Positions 35,330 through 47,649 of a stretch of 64,000 nucleotides of DNA are shown in pieces. The position numbers and the translations under genes are program-made. The stretch lies in assembly GCF_030704535.1 (NCBI RefSeq), contig NC_081823.1:8273001-8337000 (forward strand), given 5' to 3'. Positions within the stretch are counted from its first letter, which is position 1, and each line of letters begins with the position of its first letter. This DNA comes from Vitis vinifera. Taxonomy: Eukaryota > Streptophyta > Magnoliopsida > Vitales > Vitaceae. Under the pieces are notes generated by a model. It made no database searches. It was not told the origin of the DNA and saw only the letters and a program-made list of their open reading frames with translations.

Positions 35330-37135
35330 AGTTAACTACTCATAATTATCAGTCATGGCATGTGTAGTTGCATGCATTGTTGTTTGGCTATAATCATTTA
35401 GGATATATAGATTGTTCCTTGCCATGTTCCCTTATTTCAGAGATTGCTACTCATTCCCTCTGGTTATACCAAGATCAGCTTATTTTTCATGTCATCTTTG
35501 TCTTACTTTTAGAATCTATCATGCCACTTATTGCCTCAATCAAAACTATGATTTTAAAAACCAGATTGGACCAACCGATCCAACTATTCACCGTTCCAAT
35601 TTGGTTCACACCTTTGAGCCAGACAAATTTTGAATTAGTCTCAAACTGCCAGAATCGACGGTTGAACTGGTGAACCAACTGATTTGGTCGGTTTTGGATG
35701 AACCAAATGGTTCAAAAGACTTTTTTTTTTTGTCATCTTTTTCAAAATGACGTTGTTTTGTCTTTCAAACCTATCCCTTTACCTTTTGCTTTGCATTGCT
35801 ATCACCTCCTCAACTCCAATCCAATGTCACCGTCGGCTCGACAACCGCACCATGTCGACGACGATGCCATCCTGACGGCGACACGTTATGTGTCGTTGTT
35901 GCCTCTCTTCCGGTTCGAGTACAACATTGTCACCGGTCTGACAACCGCGCCATCTTGACGGTGACCCATCTTGAAGGCGAAGTAATCTCGAACACCATCT
36001 CCATGGTGATGCCATTCGGGCAGTCATAACATTGACTCTTTTCATAAGTAATAATTCAATAAATTTTGAAAATTTTAAAGTTTTAATATAGAAATGTCAA
36101 AGTGACTAAATTTGTGGCTCTAATTGTGAATTTTAAATTTGGTTATAAATAAGTCAAAAAAATCTTGATATTTGAATTGATTATCTTTAAATAGAAAAAC
36201 TTTAAAATATCCACCACATGCATATAAATCTGTTATTGGTTGAAAATACCAATTATATAAATAGAAGTTTGTCATTGGTTGAAAATGAGATATGTGATAG
36301 AGAAAAATTATTTTTTTGGTATCATAATAATAATAATTTTTTAAAATAGTGAATTAATGATTCAATAACATATCAATATTTCAATCTTAACATTTCACAT
36401 GTGTGGTTAAATATGAATTATAAAATAAAAATGTCAAAAAATAATATTTAAATATAAAAACACGAGATTATGAGTCTTTCACTCACATTTTCATATTTTC
36501 TTTATATTTTATATTTTTTTATTTATTTTATTAGTTTATTTCCATGATTATTTATTTTAATTTTACAATTGTAATTTTTTTTAACTTTATGGTTTCTAAA
36601 ATTATAATTTTAATTCAAATTAATGAAAATATTATGATTTTAAGTAAATTTATGAAAATATTGTGTTACTCATAATTTATCATTTTTATTTTTAAAATTA
36701 TTTTTAATTTTAAAAATATATAAAATATATATTTATGACGTCACTAGTTTGACCACCAATCCGACTAGTGAACCATGAACCAATAACTTTTTCGGTTCAA
36801 TGATTGATTTGATTCTAAAAAAAATTGGCTAAAACCTCCCATGAAGCATGGTTAAAATTAACCAAATTCTATGCTAGTTGCTCTCAGAGTCGTATCCTTC
36901 ATCTCAAAGGAAAGCTTTCTTCAACCACTCATGGAGACAAATTTGTCTTAAAATTTTTGCAAACACTCAAAAGTCTGTATGATCAACTCACCTTTTGTTA
37001 TGCTGCCTCTAATGAAAAAGATTTGATTGTACATGCTCTAAATGGACTTGAGAAAGAATATAAGGAAGTTATGGCTTCCATTCAATCCAGAGGAACCCCT
37101 ATATCTTTTGAAGAACTTCATGATTAATTGACGGA
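35330..37135 (+). pseudogene. Copia gag remnant split by an insertion
   Basis: Bases 35330-35546 encode the gag start (LHALLFGYNHLGYIDCSLPC and LWLYQDQLIFH, with a stop between). Bases 36825-37127 encode the next part (TSHEAWLKLTKFYASCSQSR, GDKFVLKFLQTLKSLYDQL). The intact protein would run straight from one to the other, so the intervening 1.28 kb is an insertion. The zinc knuckle near 37330 (CQYYEKYGHMMKCC) has lost its second Cys. Confidence 0.8.
35547..36827. mobile_element. Non-autonomous DNA transposon inserted in Copia gag
   Basis: The left end (tatgattttaaaaaccag) and the complement of the right end (caattttttttagaatca) are weak inverted repeats. Just inside, both ends carry 'ccgatcc/ggttcaat' text typical of plant elements rich in 'aaccggttc' motifs. 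Flanking 8-mers ATCAAAAC (35539-35546) and GCTAAAAC (36828-36835) fit a target duplication with two mismatches. No transposase is visible; the GC-rich short frames at 35.8-36.0 kb are not supported as genes. Confidence 0.6.
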
Positions 37136-37359
37136 TCATGAGGAGTTTATGCAACAAGACTTCCTTAACCTTAAACTTGTTTCTATATTTGCAAACCTCA
37201 TTCGTAAATTACATCATACCAAAAACTTCCCTACTGTTTTTTCCATTTCGTTAAAAAATTAAACCCCTATCAATCCTATCTCCCCACTCAACCCTTAAAA
37301 CCAAAGCAACCAAACCCAAATCCTATCATTTGCCAATACTATGAGAAATATGGACACAT

Positions 37360-40300
37360 GATGAAGTGTTGTTTCAAGCTCTTCCCTCATTTCCGTCCTA
37401 TTCATGCCATTGTCAACCACACTATACCATGTTCTATCAGTAACTCTTCTTGGCTTGTTGACTTAAGTGCCTCACACCATGTCATTATTGATTTAAGCAA
37501 TTTAACATTACATTATGAATATGGAGGTCTTAATGATATTGTTCTTGGTGATGGTAAGGGTCTCTCAATAACATACATCGGTTGTGTTAATCTCTTTATT
37601 CCCTTTTCTACTAAAATCATCTCCTTACAAAATGTTCTTTGTGTCTCATCAATGCAAGACAATTTAAATTTTGTTTCCAAATTTTGTTAGTCGCATAATG
37701 CTTCCATTGAATTTTTTCCTTCCTATTTTTAGGTCAAGGATCTTTGCACAGGGGCACTGCTGCTACAAGGGTAGAATAAAGATGGTGTTTATGAATGGAT
37801 GCAACCTATATTTGCTCCTAGACATTTCCTTCTTGCTTTTTGTCACCCTTAAAGCACTTTCTTATGCTTGGCATCAACAATTGGGTCATCTCTCTACCAA
37901 AATTCTTCAACATTTCATTACTTCTCATAAGCTCCCCTATTCTTCTTCCTTGAATTTCTCTTGTAATGCTTGTTTTTGTAATCAAAAGTCATCGACTTCC
38001 TTTTTATGTTTCTTTTTTCACCAATTGTCATCCTTTAGATCTCATTTTCACTAATGTGTAAGAACTTTCTCTTAATTGATCTCGTGATGACTTTCTTTAC
38101 TACGTCATTTTTGTGGACTATTATACTAAATACATTTTGTTACATTTAATGAGCAAAAACATTAATGTCTCTAATATCTTTCTTTGCTTCAAACTTATGG
38201 TAGATTTTTTTTTTTTAATTATCCTATTGTCTCTGTGTGTTTGGATGAGGGTGGTGAATACTACAAACTCAAAAGTTTTTTTGAATCTTAAGGAATTCAA
38301 CATTTACTCACCATTTCTTATAGACCACAACACAATAGAATCTCTGAAAGATGTCACAGGCATATTGTTGAAATATGATTAACTTTACTTCATCAAGTCT
38401 CTTTACCTCTAAATTTTTTGTCTCATGCATTTCAAATTGAAACATATTTTATAAATCATCTTCCCACTCCAATTCTAGGTCTTGTATCTTCCTTTGAAAA
38501 ACTCTTTTCTATTTCCCTAAACTACAAAAAAATGTGTCTTTGGTTGTCTCTACTACCCTTGGTTGAAACCATACTTTACTCACAAACTTGACCTCAAATC
38601 TTGTCCTTGTGTTTTTTCTTAGTTACTTTTCCAACCAAAGTGTCTTCAAATGCCTTGACCCTCATACTCATTTCTCAACATGTGTAGTTCGTTGAAACTT
38701 TTTTTTTTTATTTTTTATTTATTTTATTTTTATGTTTTACATCCTTCAAGCTACTCTTCCTTCTGTCACTTAAGACCATCTCTCCACTTGGTCTAATTTT
38801 TGTGATCAACCTCTTCATTTTCTTATGTCGTCTTAAGCCTCATCATTACCAAGTGTATATCCAGTTGTGTGCCTTATTGAACATCATTAACTTCCCTTAC
38901 AGTCATGTGCAACAACGAGCGAAGGTACCATCCCTCATTTTTCCCCTTTACACTCTCTTTCCCACCACACCTTCTCTCTTCCCATTTCTACCCCATATTC
39001 TAACTTACGTCAAGTTCCCCCATTCACTAGACTCTTTCACCCACTTTTTCAACCTATGCAAGCTTCTAATCGGAATAGCCACCCATGCAAACCCGTTCCA
39101 AGAATAATATTTTCAAGCCTTAGATTTTAAACCATGTCACTAAGCACCCCCTCTCCAAACCACTCAAACCTACTTCTGTCTCTCAAGCCCTCAAACCTCC
39201 AGAATAACGTGTTGCAATGTCCTCTGAATTTGATGCCTTACTCATAAATGGTCCTTAGGATATTGTCTCCTTTAATGCAAATCAAAACTTTGTTGGTTGT
39301 AAATGAGTGTTTTGTATTAAACGTCATCCTAATGGGAGCATTAAGTGTTATAAAGCGCTTCTTGTAGTCAAGGGTTTTCATCATACCTCAAGTGGATTAT
39401 CATGACACTTTCAGCTCAATGATTAAAACTACCACTATTCGCATTATCTTATAAGGCTCATGGTTGACCAATCCATTAACTTGATGTCAATAATGCATTT
39501 CTCTATGGATCCTTACATGAGAAGGTATTTATATCTCAACCACCTAGATTTATTAATGTTAATCATCCCACTCATGTTTATAGGTTTCGTAAGGCCCTTT
39601 ATGGCCTCAAACAAGCCCCCTATGCATGGTATAAGGAGTTGAGTCACTTTCTTATACAATTTGGTTTCAAAACCTCGAAGTCAGACACTTCCTTGTTCAT
39701 CTACTCGACGCCTACTATCCAAACATACTTTCTTGTTTATGTGGATGATCTCATAATCACAAGGAATAGCTCTACCTTCATCACTGACTTCATTGTCAGT
39801 CTATCTAACCAATTCTTTATTAAGGATCTTAGATCTCTTTATTATTTTCTTAGGGTTGAAGTTCTAACCACCATTAGTAATCTCTTCCTCTTCCAACACA
39901 AATATATTTGGGATCTTTTACAGTGACAAAACATGGATGACACCAAATATGTTGCATCTCCTCTGTCTATTTTATCACCTATGTCTCCATGATGGATTTC
40001 TACATGCCGATGCTACTCAATATTGCCAAGTTGTTAGGGTTATTCAATATTTGTCTATTACTTGTCCTAACATATCCTTTGTAGTCAATAAATCATCACA
40101 GTTTATGCACCAACCTTCTCAAAATCATTGAACTACCACCAAAAGATTTCTTCGTTAATTACCTTAAACACACTATTTATCATGGTCTATTTCTTAAAGG
40201 CAGTTTCCCTCTTTGTTTACATGCCTTTTCTAATGCTAATTGGGCTGGTAACCTTGATTGACCAGATATCAACAAATGCTTATGTTATTTATCTTGGTAG

Positions 40301-40693
40301 CAACCCAATCTCCTGAAGCTCTAAAAAGCAACATTTAGTTGCTTGATCATCAACAAATGAAGAGTATAGAGCAGTTGCTTCCGTAGTTGTTAAGCTTGAA
40401 TGGGTTGAATCTCTTCGTTTTGAATTCAACATCCTCTCAAGCAAACATCCATACTTTTTTTTGTGACAATGTTGTCATCACATACTTATATGCAAACCAT
40501 ATTTTTCATTCCTGTATGAAGCATATTGCAATTAACTTCCATTTTGTTTGTGATAAGGTGACAGTTGGTCAACTTTGTGTGGCCTATGTTTCCACTAATG
40601 ATCAACTTGTTGATGCCCTCACCAAACCACTCTCTCATCAACGACTTACTTTTCTCTGCTCCAAGATAGGTGTTCCCAATGAAACCATTATCT
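37360..40693 (+). pseudogene. Copia pol remnant (protease, integrase, reverse transcriptase, RNase H)
   Basis: Protease near 37440-37690 (SWLVDLSASHHV, active-site Gly of DSGAS lost). Pre-integrase zinc region near 37860-38000 (WHQQLGHLSTKILQ, CNACFCNQK). Integrase core is fragmentary over 38040-38700. Reverse transcriptase spans about 39200-40100 in shifting frames (LYGLKQAPYAWYKEL, then YVDDLIIT). RNase H region runs to 40690 (LVDALTKPLSHQRL). Many stops and frameshifts make it non-functional. Confidence 0.85.
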
Positions 40694-40959
40694 TGTTGGG
40701 GCATATTAGTTAAGATTCTTCACCAACTCATATTTTGAAAGAATCTTCACTAACTCACCACTAAGTTAATGGAATCCCACTCCTCAATCTCAGCTCAACC
40801 AAATTCTTCCATGATTTACAATCCATATTGTTGTAAAGTTTATTGTACATTCCTGTATTATTCCCTACAATTTAGGACTAGATAATTTTCTTTGATTAAG
40901 CTTCTCATGTATATATTTGTGACCTCTCTTCAAAGGAAAATATAACAAAACCTTCTTCA
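40694..40959 (+). repeat. Copia 3' LTR
   Basis: Begins TGTTGGGG and ends in CA at 40958-40959. It pairs with the interrupted 5' LTR, and the two differ at many positions, which indicates an old insertion. Confidence 0.75.
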
Positions 40960-41565
40960 TATTGCAAATAAGAGAATATCTCTTTCTAATTCTTCTTGAC
41001 TTTAATTATTTGATTTAATTTTATTTTGTAAAACTTAATTTTATAACCTTCTAAATTTCGTTACATGTCACATTTTGAATTACATACCATGTGTTCAATG
41101 TGTATGATTCATTATTTATCAAGTCCAAATTTGTTCAACTAAGGAGCTACAATTTTGATTAATTTAGTGATAATCTAATCTACCAAAATTTTTGTCTATA
41201 ATATTTATTTATTTATAAATTATATTTTATTTTTTAAAAAAAATTATAATTTTTTAAATAAAATTAAGTAAGATGGGTGAAAAGAATATGAGAATTTCCT
41301 ATATGTGCCCCTTCTTACCTATTTTTTTATTTTTCATTTTTTATTTTTTGGATGGGGATAAAATTATGTCTAAATAATTAGGGTGGGATTGGGATGACGG
41401 AACTTGTCCCATTGCTATCCCCATTTAGAAAGTCGACCTTTTAGACATGGTTTCTACTTGATGCTTATAAAATAGCTCTATTACGAAAACAAAAGAAACA
41501 AGCAATAAAACGAAGAGAGTGAAAAACTAGATTTTCTAACTCTAAACAATGTTAAAAAATCCTCC
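40960..41565. other. Intergenic, nothing recognised
   Basis: AT-rich DNA without a supported frame. Confidence 0.4.
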
Positions 41566-41567
<2 letters not shown>

Positions 41568-41598
<31 letters not shown>

Positions 41599-41600
41599 TT
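41568..41600. repeat. (ATA)n microsatellite
   Basis: About ten ATA/AAT units before the right member of the diverged duplication. Confidence 0.9.
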
Positions 41601-41749
41601 ATTCTTTTTATCAAGGTAAATTTATAATAATTTACATTCATTATTGTTACAATAAACCCTATGTTTGATTAATAAATAAATGATGTCAAATTTTAAATGT
41701 AATCTGTGCTTCTGACTCCCATACATAGTCCTTTAACAGCTGGTTGAGC

Positions 41750-42660
41750 TTGTATTTTTCTAGATGACAATGGCTTTCAAGTTGTTCCTAAGTTACTCAA
41801 GATTTAGAGCACTAACATGCCCAACTCATCTAAGACATTACTAAGAAAGTGTTCCAAAAAATAAAGGAAAGGTAACCCAAACGAAGAACAGTAAAAATGA
41901 GAATCTCATAGGGATGAAAAGTGAACATAGTTATAAGAGAACAGGACCTCAATTTTAAGGATACCCTAGAGAGGGAAAGGTCAATTCATCAGTACGTTTA
42001 TGTGGATTGATCAAATTTAATGAATATGTTTTTGTTCTTCAGATTCTTTGAGTGTCTTTAAAAGGAAAATAGTACTTTTGTTTCATGACATAAAGTCAGA
42101 AGTTGTATAATACTGTATTTTAAAAATAATTAATTAGTTAATAGGGATGAAATAGACCCCATGAAATTAAATCCTTCTATGTTTTTGTTTAAAGATTAAC
42201 TTATTTTTAACATAATTAAATATCCTTAACTATTTCAAGTATATATATATGTTTTAAAATAAATAATTATTTTTACAAAAAAATGGCATTTTTGTCAAAA
42301 AAAAAAAAAAGGCAAAAAATAGATTGAGGATTAGATTTCCAAAATTGGATTTTCAATGATCTTTTCTAATCAAATAACCCTTTTAAAAAAATGTTTTCAA
42401 TGCTTTCAAGAACTCTTATTATATGCTATACATCACGTGCCATTCATTAAATCAAATGATAGCTAGGTTGTTTTGCTATATAATTTCTATTATTTTTTCC
42501 ATTTTTTTCCCTATATTTAGATACGTGAACGTATTGAAAAATTTAGTGTTAAATGGAGAGGAAAACAAGAAGCCAAAAATGGACCGCACCCTTGGGCCCA
42601 ATAATTTCAGCACAAGCCTAGCCTAAAGCACAAGTTCAATGTTAATTATCATGTATACAT
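41750..42660 (+). repeat. Right member of a diverged direct duplication
   Basis: Ordered similarity to 28380-28960, same orientation. This member is longer because of interruptions, among them an A-run region at 42297-42312. Confidence 0.5.
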
Positions 42661-43675
42661 CTTTCTGCATGTGACGCATTAATATTAGGGTTTGGGTCCA
42701 TAATTGATAGAGGTTCAATAAATTCTAAAAGGATAAAATAAACAAAGATTAGTATAGATTTGGGTGTGTCTTTATGTTGTCCAAAACCAAGCTTGACACA
42801 TAAACACAAGTTGTGATTAAGCCAAAAGAGAGCTATGCAAAAACAAGCAAAGCAAACAAAGCATTAAGACATGATGTAATTATTTCCCTGCAGTCTCCAA
42901 ATTGTACTTGGCCTTCTTCCACATTGGTTGGACAAAAAGGATAGAATTAAGCTTGTACCTAATCCACTCTTTATATACTTAAGAAGAAAATCTTAAGCTG
43001 TACTTCACAATTCAAAATTTTTATGTCATTGTAGTTCAAAGTCTAGTATCATTAAGTCCTCTGTCGTATTGCAAAAAAATCAGTGATGGTACCCTTTCAT
43101 TGTTTGGAGCTACCCTTTCATTGTTGATGGTAACACATCACCTACTTAAGATGCCCTAAAAGATTTCCAAACCCATTTGACATAATCTTCACATTATGAG
43201 GACATAATACTAGTTTCCATCACAAAAAGATGAACCCTAATACCCATTAAGGTTTATTTTTTGACCCCCAAATAGAATAGGAATAAAACTTATTGATTCC
43301 CATGTCTTCTTCCAGCTCAAAAAGTCACACTAGGCATGTATATTCTCTTATTTTGTGGGTTCTTGGTCCCAACTCCCCAGTGAATGCCACCTCTCATTCA
43401 TGTAGCCAAAAGGCAGTGAATTAGTTGGAACTGGTAAACATGAAGATTACTCTTACCTCCTGGGTCTGACAATTGGAAAGTTTCAATAAAATAAATAGGA
43501 ATACCCTTCCATGTGGCAAATGGGAGACAATCTCTGGTATGTGTAGTAATACTTGAGAAAGATGTGTGATAGGTGCTGTTACACAGTGTTGCAATATTTA
43601 GTCATGAAGTATAATACTTGTTTTCAATTGGGACCCTTTCCACGTATATCCGAAAGGGTGGGGCGTCCATTGACA
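42661..43675. promoter_or_regulatory. Upstream region of the DUF761-type gene
   Basis: No coding frame of note. This is the likely promoter region of the gene at 43734; specific regulatory sites other than the TATA element are not assigned. Confidence 0.35.
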
Positions 43676-43678
43676 CCC

Positions 43679-43687
43679 CTATATAAG
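43679..43687 (+). promoter_or_regulatory. TATA box of the DUF761-type gene
   Basis: CTATATAAG lies about 50 nt upstream of the ATG. A (GA)n run, 43715-43733, fills the short 5' leader right up to the start codon. Confidence 0.7.
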
Positions 43688-43733
43688 AAAGGTTCCATGG
43701 CATCTTTCACACAGCAGAGAGAGAGAGAGAGAG

Positions 43734-44447
43734 ATGGATCAAATTGAGCACCAAAAGCTTCAAGCTTTAAGTGAATTCACAAAGTCTCAGTTTCTAAAGA
43801 AAGTTGCTCAATTACTACTCTCAGTTTCTGTGTTTTCCTTCTTCTTTTCCTACTCAACTTGGCTCTCTTTTCTCTCCCATAGCTTCAACTTATCTTCCTT
43901 CCCTTTTCAACTCCTTACTCACACCATTAATAGGAACTGCATATTCCTCCTTTGCAATGGAATCCTAGTTTTCCTAGCAAGAAACTCGGGTTTAATCAGA
44001 TCTTCTTCATCTGGGTTCGATCACGCTGATGAGTACCTCATCAAGAAGACTGGAGATAGGTTGCCACTGTTATTGGACAAGGAAGCTACCACGGAAACCA
44101 CTGAACCTCCGGAGAGTGCTGCTGATGATCAAGAAGAAAGAGACAAGAAGTACTTCTTCAAGGAAGAAGAAACTGAAAATTTGATTGAAGAAGATGAAGA
44201 ACAGGAAGTAGATCATGGAACTTCCCTTTTAGAAGACGAAAACCCGAAAAAGTCAAGCCTAGAAAGTAGCTTATTCATTGCAGAGGAGGAAGAAGAGGAG
44301 GAGCATTCGTCGTTGAGCACCGAGGAATTGAACAAGAAATTTGATGATTTTATAAGAAGGATGAAGGAAGAAATCAGAATAGGCTCAATGACAACCAGCC
44401 ATAGTTTAGTGATTAAAGAAAGTTCTTCATTTGATCAGTCTGTTTAA
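43734..44447 (+). CDS. DUF761-type plant membrane protein, function unknown
   Basis: Single-exon gene of 237 residues. The N-terminal part has two hydrophobic, probably membrane-spanning segments (about residues 24-47 and 67-86). A long, very acidic and probably disordered middle follows (glutamate-rich from about residue 105 to 192). The C-terminal segment at about 193-216 (LSTEELNKKFDDFIRRM, then KEEIRI) matches the short DUF761 motif, found in plant proteins often annotated as cotton-fibre-expressed-like. Start chosen at the first ATG after a well-placed TATA element and GA-rich leader. No experimental role can be inferred from the sequence. The open frame at 44457-44822 just downstream is most likely within its 3' untranslated region. 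Confidence 0.85.
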   Translation: MDQIEHQKLQALSEFTKSQFLKKVAQLLLSVSVFSFFFSYSTWLSFLSHSFNLSSFPFQLLTHTINRNCIFLLCNGILVFLARNSGLIRSSSSGFDHADEYLIKKTGDRLPLLLDKEATTETTEPPESAADDQEERDKKYFFKEEETENLIEEDEEQEVDHGTSLLEDENPKKSSLESSLFIAEEEEEEEHSSLSTEELNKKFDDFIRRMKEEIRIGSMTTSHSLVIKESSSFDQSV

Positions 44448-44823
44448 TGATTTTCCTTGTTCTTCACCCTTCCGCTAGCTCTTATGCTTCTGTTTGCTGT
44501 TTATGGAAATTCTCCACTTTGTCTAGCTCTGTTATGTATAAACGCGCTCTACTTGGTCTTTTTCCTTCTTGTTTTCTCTTCAATGATCAATCAGTCATAT
44601 GTAAATGAATGTGGAATTTATGGCCTTAAGGGAACCGTTTTTGGCCTTTTATTTCTTTCTGCAACTTCATCCATAAAGCCAATTGCAAGGTTCATGATGA
44701 TAATGATTAGGCAAATCATACGCTTACTGTCAAATATGTGCATGGAGATTGAATTGATCAGTTGTTACATTGCTGCACACAGTCCCAAAATGAAGTTTAA
44801 CTTGAGGTTCTTTATTGAATAGC

Positions 44824-45257
44824 GGGTGTTTATAAAGTAACTTAATAACTTAATTTAAGTCATTAAATAAATTATGTTTGGTAAAATAATTTAATGGTAT
44901 AACTTAAAATAAAAAAACGACTTTAAGTAATAAGTAAAAACAATTAACTTATTCTTAAATTCATATTTTTATTTTATCTTTTTATTTTCGTTTGTCCTAA
45001 TTATCTCCACGATCTCTTTTACTATTCCACGGTCTTTACTGTTATTCGACCTCATTTGCCCTAATTATAATTTATAAGGATAAATAAGTCAATTGCATGA
45101 TTTATAATAAATTTTAAGTTAATTTTATTAAACAATCTTAATACTTAAAAGTAAAAATTAAGTAATAAATTTAAAATCAACAATTTAAACATAATTTAAT
45201 TTAAAATCAACTTAAGTCATCAAGTAATAAGTATATATTAAGTTGTACTAAACACCC
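44824..45257. mobile_element. MITE, 434 bp, member A of a family
   Basis: Ends in the inverted pair GGGTGTTTA and TAAACACCC, with imperfect inverted similarity continuing inward. The interior is non-coding and AT-rich, apart from a central GC-richer patch. It starts right after the stop region downstream of the DUF761-type gene. A second member lies at about 58254-58650 in opposite orientation. Confidence 0.8.
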
Positions 45258-45876
45258 TTAGTCTTAAAATTAAATTAAACTTAAACATCTTCTCTTTTCA
45301 ATGTTATCATAAATACCACTGGCTTGCTTTACGTGCTACAATTTTAATTTGTTCCAAGTCATTTGAGAAATGTAATGAACTGTTTAGTTCTTAACATAAT
45401 CACACCATATGTATACTTTGCAATTCAGTGCCTGTTAAGCTAGGAATATGATATGGGCAGTGTCTTATGATAAGATGACATCTATGGATATGGAGGAGGA
45501 GTAGCGGTAAGGACTAAGCAGTGGTTTAGAACCTTAAACCCCATCATATTGGACACTTGAAAGGCCTAGGGATGAAAATTTTAGGAAATTCTTGGAATGT
45601 TGATGATCGGATGTTATAAAAATATTGATGGTATTAGATCTAATGGTTGAAACAATTTGCTTTACTAGGACGATTACTAGTTAAAGGCTCTCTTATCTTA
45701 TGTCTGCTTTCAGAAAAAGACATCTACTTGTTTTTGTCTTTCTCGTTCTCTAGTCTTAAATGTTTGAACCGCAACTCAATAATCTTTCCATCCAGGTGAA
45801 TATTAGTGGGGTACATTATATTTGCCTTTGATTTGCCTCATAATATTGTCACGTAATTCAACATAAATTTCCTTCA

Positions 45877-46197
45877 GTTATGTTTAATTCCTAAAAAATT
45901 TGAGAAAAAATATAAGGGAAAGAAAATATAAAAAAAAAATAGAAAGAAAAAAAAAGTGAAAGAAAATAAAAAATAGATTAAAAGTCAATAAATTATTTTT
46001 TTTGTTACTTCAAACTCATTTTATTTATTTTAATTCATCAATATAAAGATTAAATAATTTAAAAATATATAAGTTTTTAATTAGTTTTAATTATATTTGA
46101 TTTTCTTTTATATTTTTTATATGACAACCAAACATGAAAAAATCATTTTGCTTTATATTTTTTTCTTTCCTTATTATTTTTCAGGAACCAAACATAA
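45877..46197. mobile_element. MITE-like inverted-repeat element, about 320 bp
   Basis: The left end (gttatgtttaattcct) is the near reverse complement of the right end (aggaaccaaacataac). The interior is A-rich on one side and T-rich on the other. Its right end overlaps the first copy of a 65-bp tandem repeat. Confidence 0.65.
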
Positions 46198-46323
46198 CTT
46201 TCATCGAACATAAACTTATGGATGATCAACACATTTATCTCTTCCTTGACTTCGGGACATAACCTTCATCGTACGTAACCTTGTGGATGATCAACACATT
46301 TATCTCTTCCTTGACTTCGGGAT
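46194..46323 (+). repeat. 65-bp tandem duplication
   Basis: Copies start at 46194 and 46259. Both contain 'ggatgatcaacacatttatc' followed by 'tcttccttgacttcggga', with differences mainly in the first third. Confidence 0.9.
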
Positions 46324-46374
46324 TATAAGGAGGAAGAGAGGTTTGCTTGGAGTGGATGTATTTCTCAATGGCTC

Positions 46375-47160
46375 AGATGGTGAAGGGTGATTGTTAGCAC
46401 ATCAAATCTTCAAATTAATGACAGTATCACAGTATGATATATATGTATGCTTAACTGGAGCGGTTCTTCAATGAGTTCACACTTTCAATTTGACTCGCAC
46501 GATATCCACAGGACTAAATCAAGAGACTGGAAAAACATTATCTAGGTTGGAATTAAAAGGGAGAAAATTGGAACAAAAGAATAAATTCCAGCTGGTACAT
46601 ACTGAAAGATGACGTTCATCGCGGGATAATTCATATGATTTGCTTGCATCACAAAACTGAAATTGAGTCATTGGAATCACTCCATGAGACTAAGTGCACC
46701 CTCTAGGACATCATGATTGGCAGAATGAATCTAAACAAGGTATGGATGCAATGATGTGGTCTGTACTCCTAAGGTTGATCCAGAGGATTTCTATGCTTTT
46801 GCCTTTGAGGGAACCAGAAATGGTGCTCATATTCTTGATTCTTCCATTGTTCTCAGACAAGAAAATGTTGAATGGCAACTCGATGAGGTCTTTATAGGTC
46901 TTCTATTAGGGAGCCAGAAGAGTGGTGCTTATATTGTACTCAGACACAAACTTTTAACACGGCCTTCTTGGCACACAAAATTGTAGCGAAACACACCCAC
47001 ACCCACCCCCACACAATGAGGGGAACAAGGAACGACAGAATGTCATGCCAACAAACAAATATGGATCTACCTTTTGGGGTTTCTTATACATAGAATCCCT
47101 AGTTACAAAGGCCATATGCCATCTATTTGTACTACAAGGAGGCCCCAACACTTGCATTTT
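46375..47160 (+). repeat. Duplicated non-coding segment, copy 1
   Basis: Aligns in order with 47650-48740. Shared blocks include 'acatcaaatcttcaaatta', 'ggagaaaattgga', 'cattcttgattcttccatt' type text, and 'ggatctaccttttggggtt'. Translations in all frames are broken or differ in frame between the copies, so it does not behave as a coding duplication. Confidence 0.75.
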
Positions 47161-47649
47161 TCCTGTTAATGCATTATTAGGATTACGATCATTTGAAGAC
47201 TCTTATTCCGTGTTTGCTTTCAAAGAAGGCATACTGTTGTTGCTGTCTTTCCCATTCGTTAGTCTTTCGCTCAAAGTGATATCATGAGTAGGGCACGTGT
47301 GGACATTATCATCATTATTGTCGTTATCATTATCATTATCATTATTATAATTGATTTACCTTGAACTTCCTTTCATGTTGTCATGACTAGGTACTTTTTT
47401 TATTTTATTTTATTAATAATACCTTAGGATGTATATTTGGACAATTTTTGTGTCAGAATATGTGATAGGTGTTAATTAAATTGGGGGATACCTCAAATTT
47501 GAAAAGGGAAAGAAGAGGAGGAAAAGAAAATAGAGAAGCAGAAAGACAGGTAAGATTAGGATTTTGGGTGGGGGTTGGGAAGATGATGGTCTTTTTGCAT
47601 TTTTTATATTGAAATTTTATTTGAAAAAAAAAAATGTGAGGATGAAGAG

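Larger units (their letters stand above)
31180..40959 (+). mobile_element. Degenerate Ty1/Copia LTR retrotransposon, hosting two nested transposons
   Basis: The 3' LTR (40694-40959, starting TGTTGGGGCATATTAG) matches the 5' LTR, which is split into about 31180-31246 and 34941-35145 by a hAT insertion. A degenerate primer-binding site, TGGTATTAGAGC (usual TGGTATCAGAGC, one change), is at 35148-35159. Internal remnants follow the Copia order: gag, protease, integrase, reverse transcriptase, RNase H. All are broken by stops and frameshifts. The second nested insertion is at 35547-36827 in gag. LTR ends and the target duplication are blurred, which fits an old insertion. Confidence 0.85.

Noticed and set aside
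35698..36045. Overlapping GC-rich frames on both strands
   Set aside because: All lie inside the DNA element inserted in Copia gag; frames on both strands reflect base composition.
44457..44822. 121-codon hydrophobic frame just after the DUF761-type gene
   Set aside because: No promoter of its own and no recognised domain; best explained as 3' untranslated sequence.
47319..47350. Regularly spaced 'attatc' repeats, considered as an array of interest
   Set aside because: Simple microsatellite without unique spacers.
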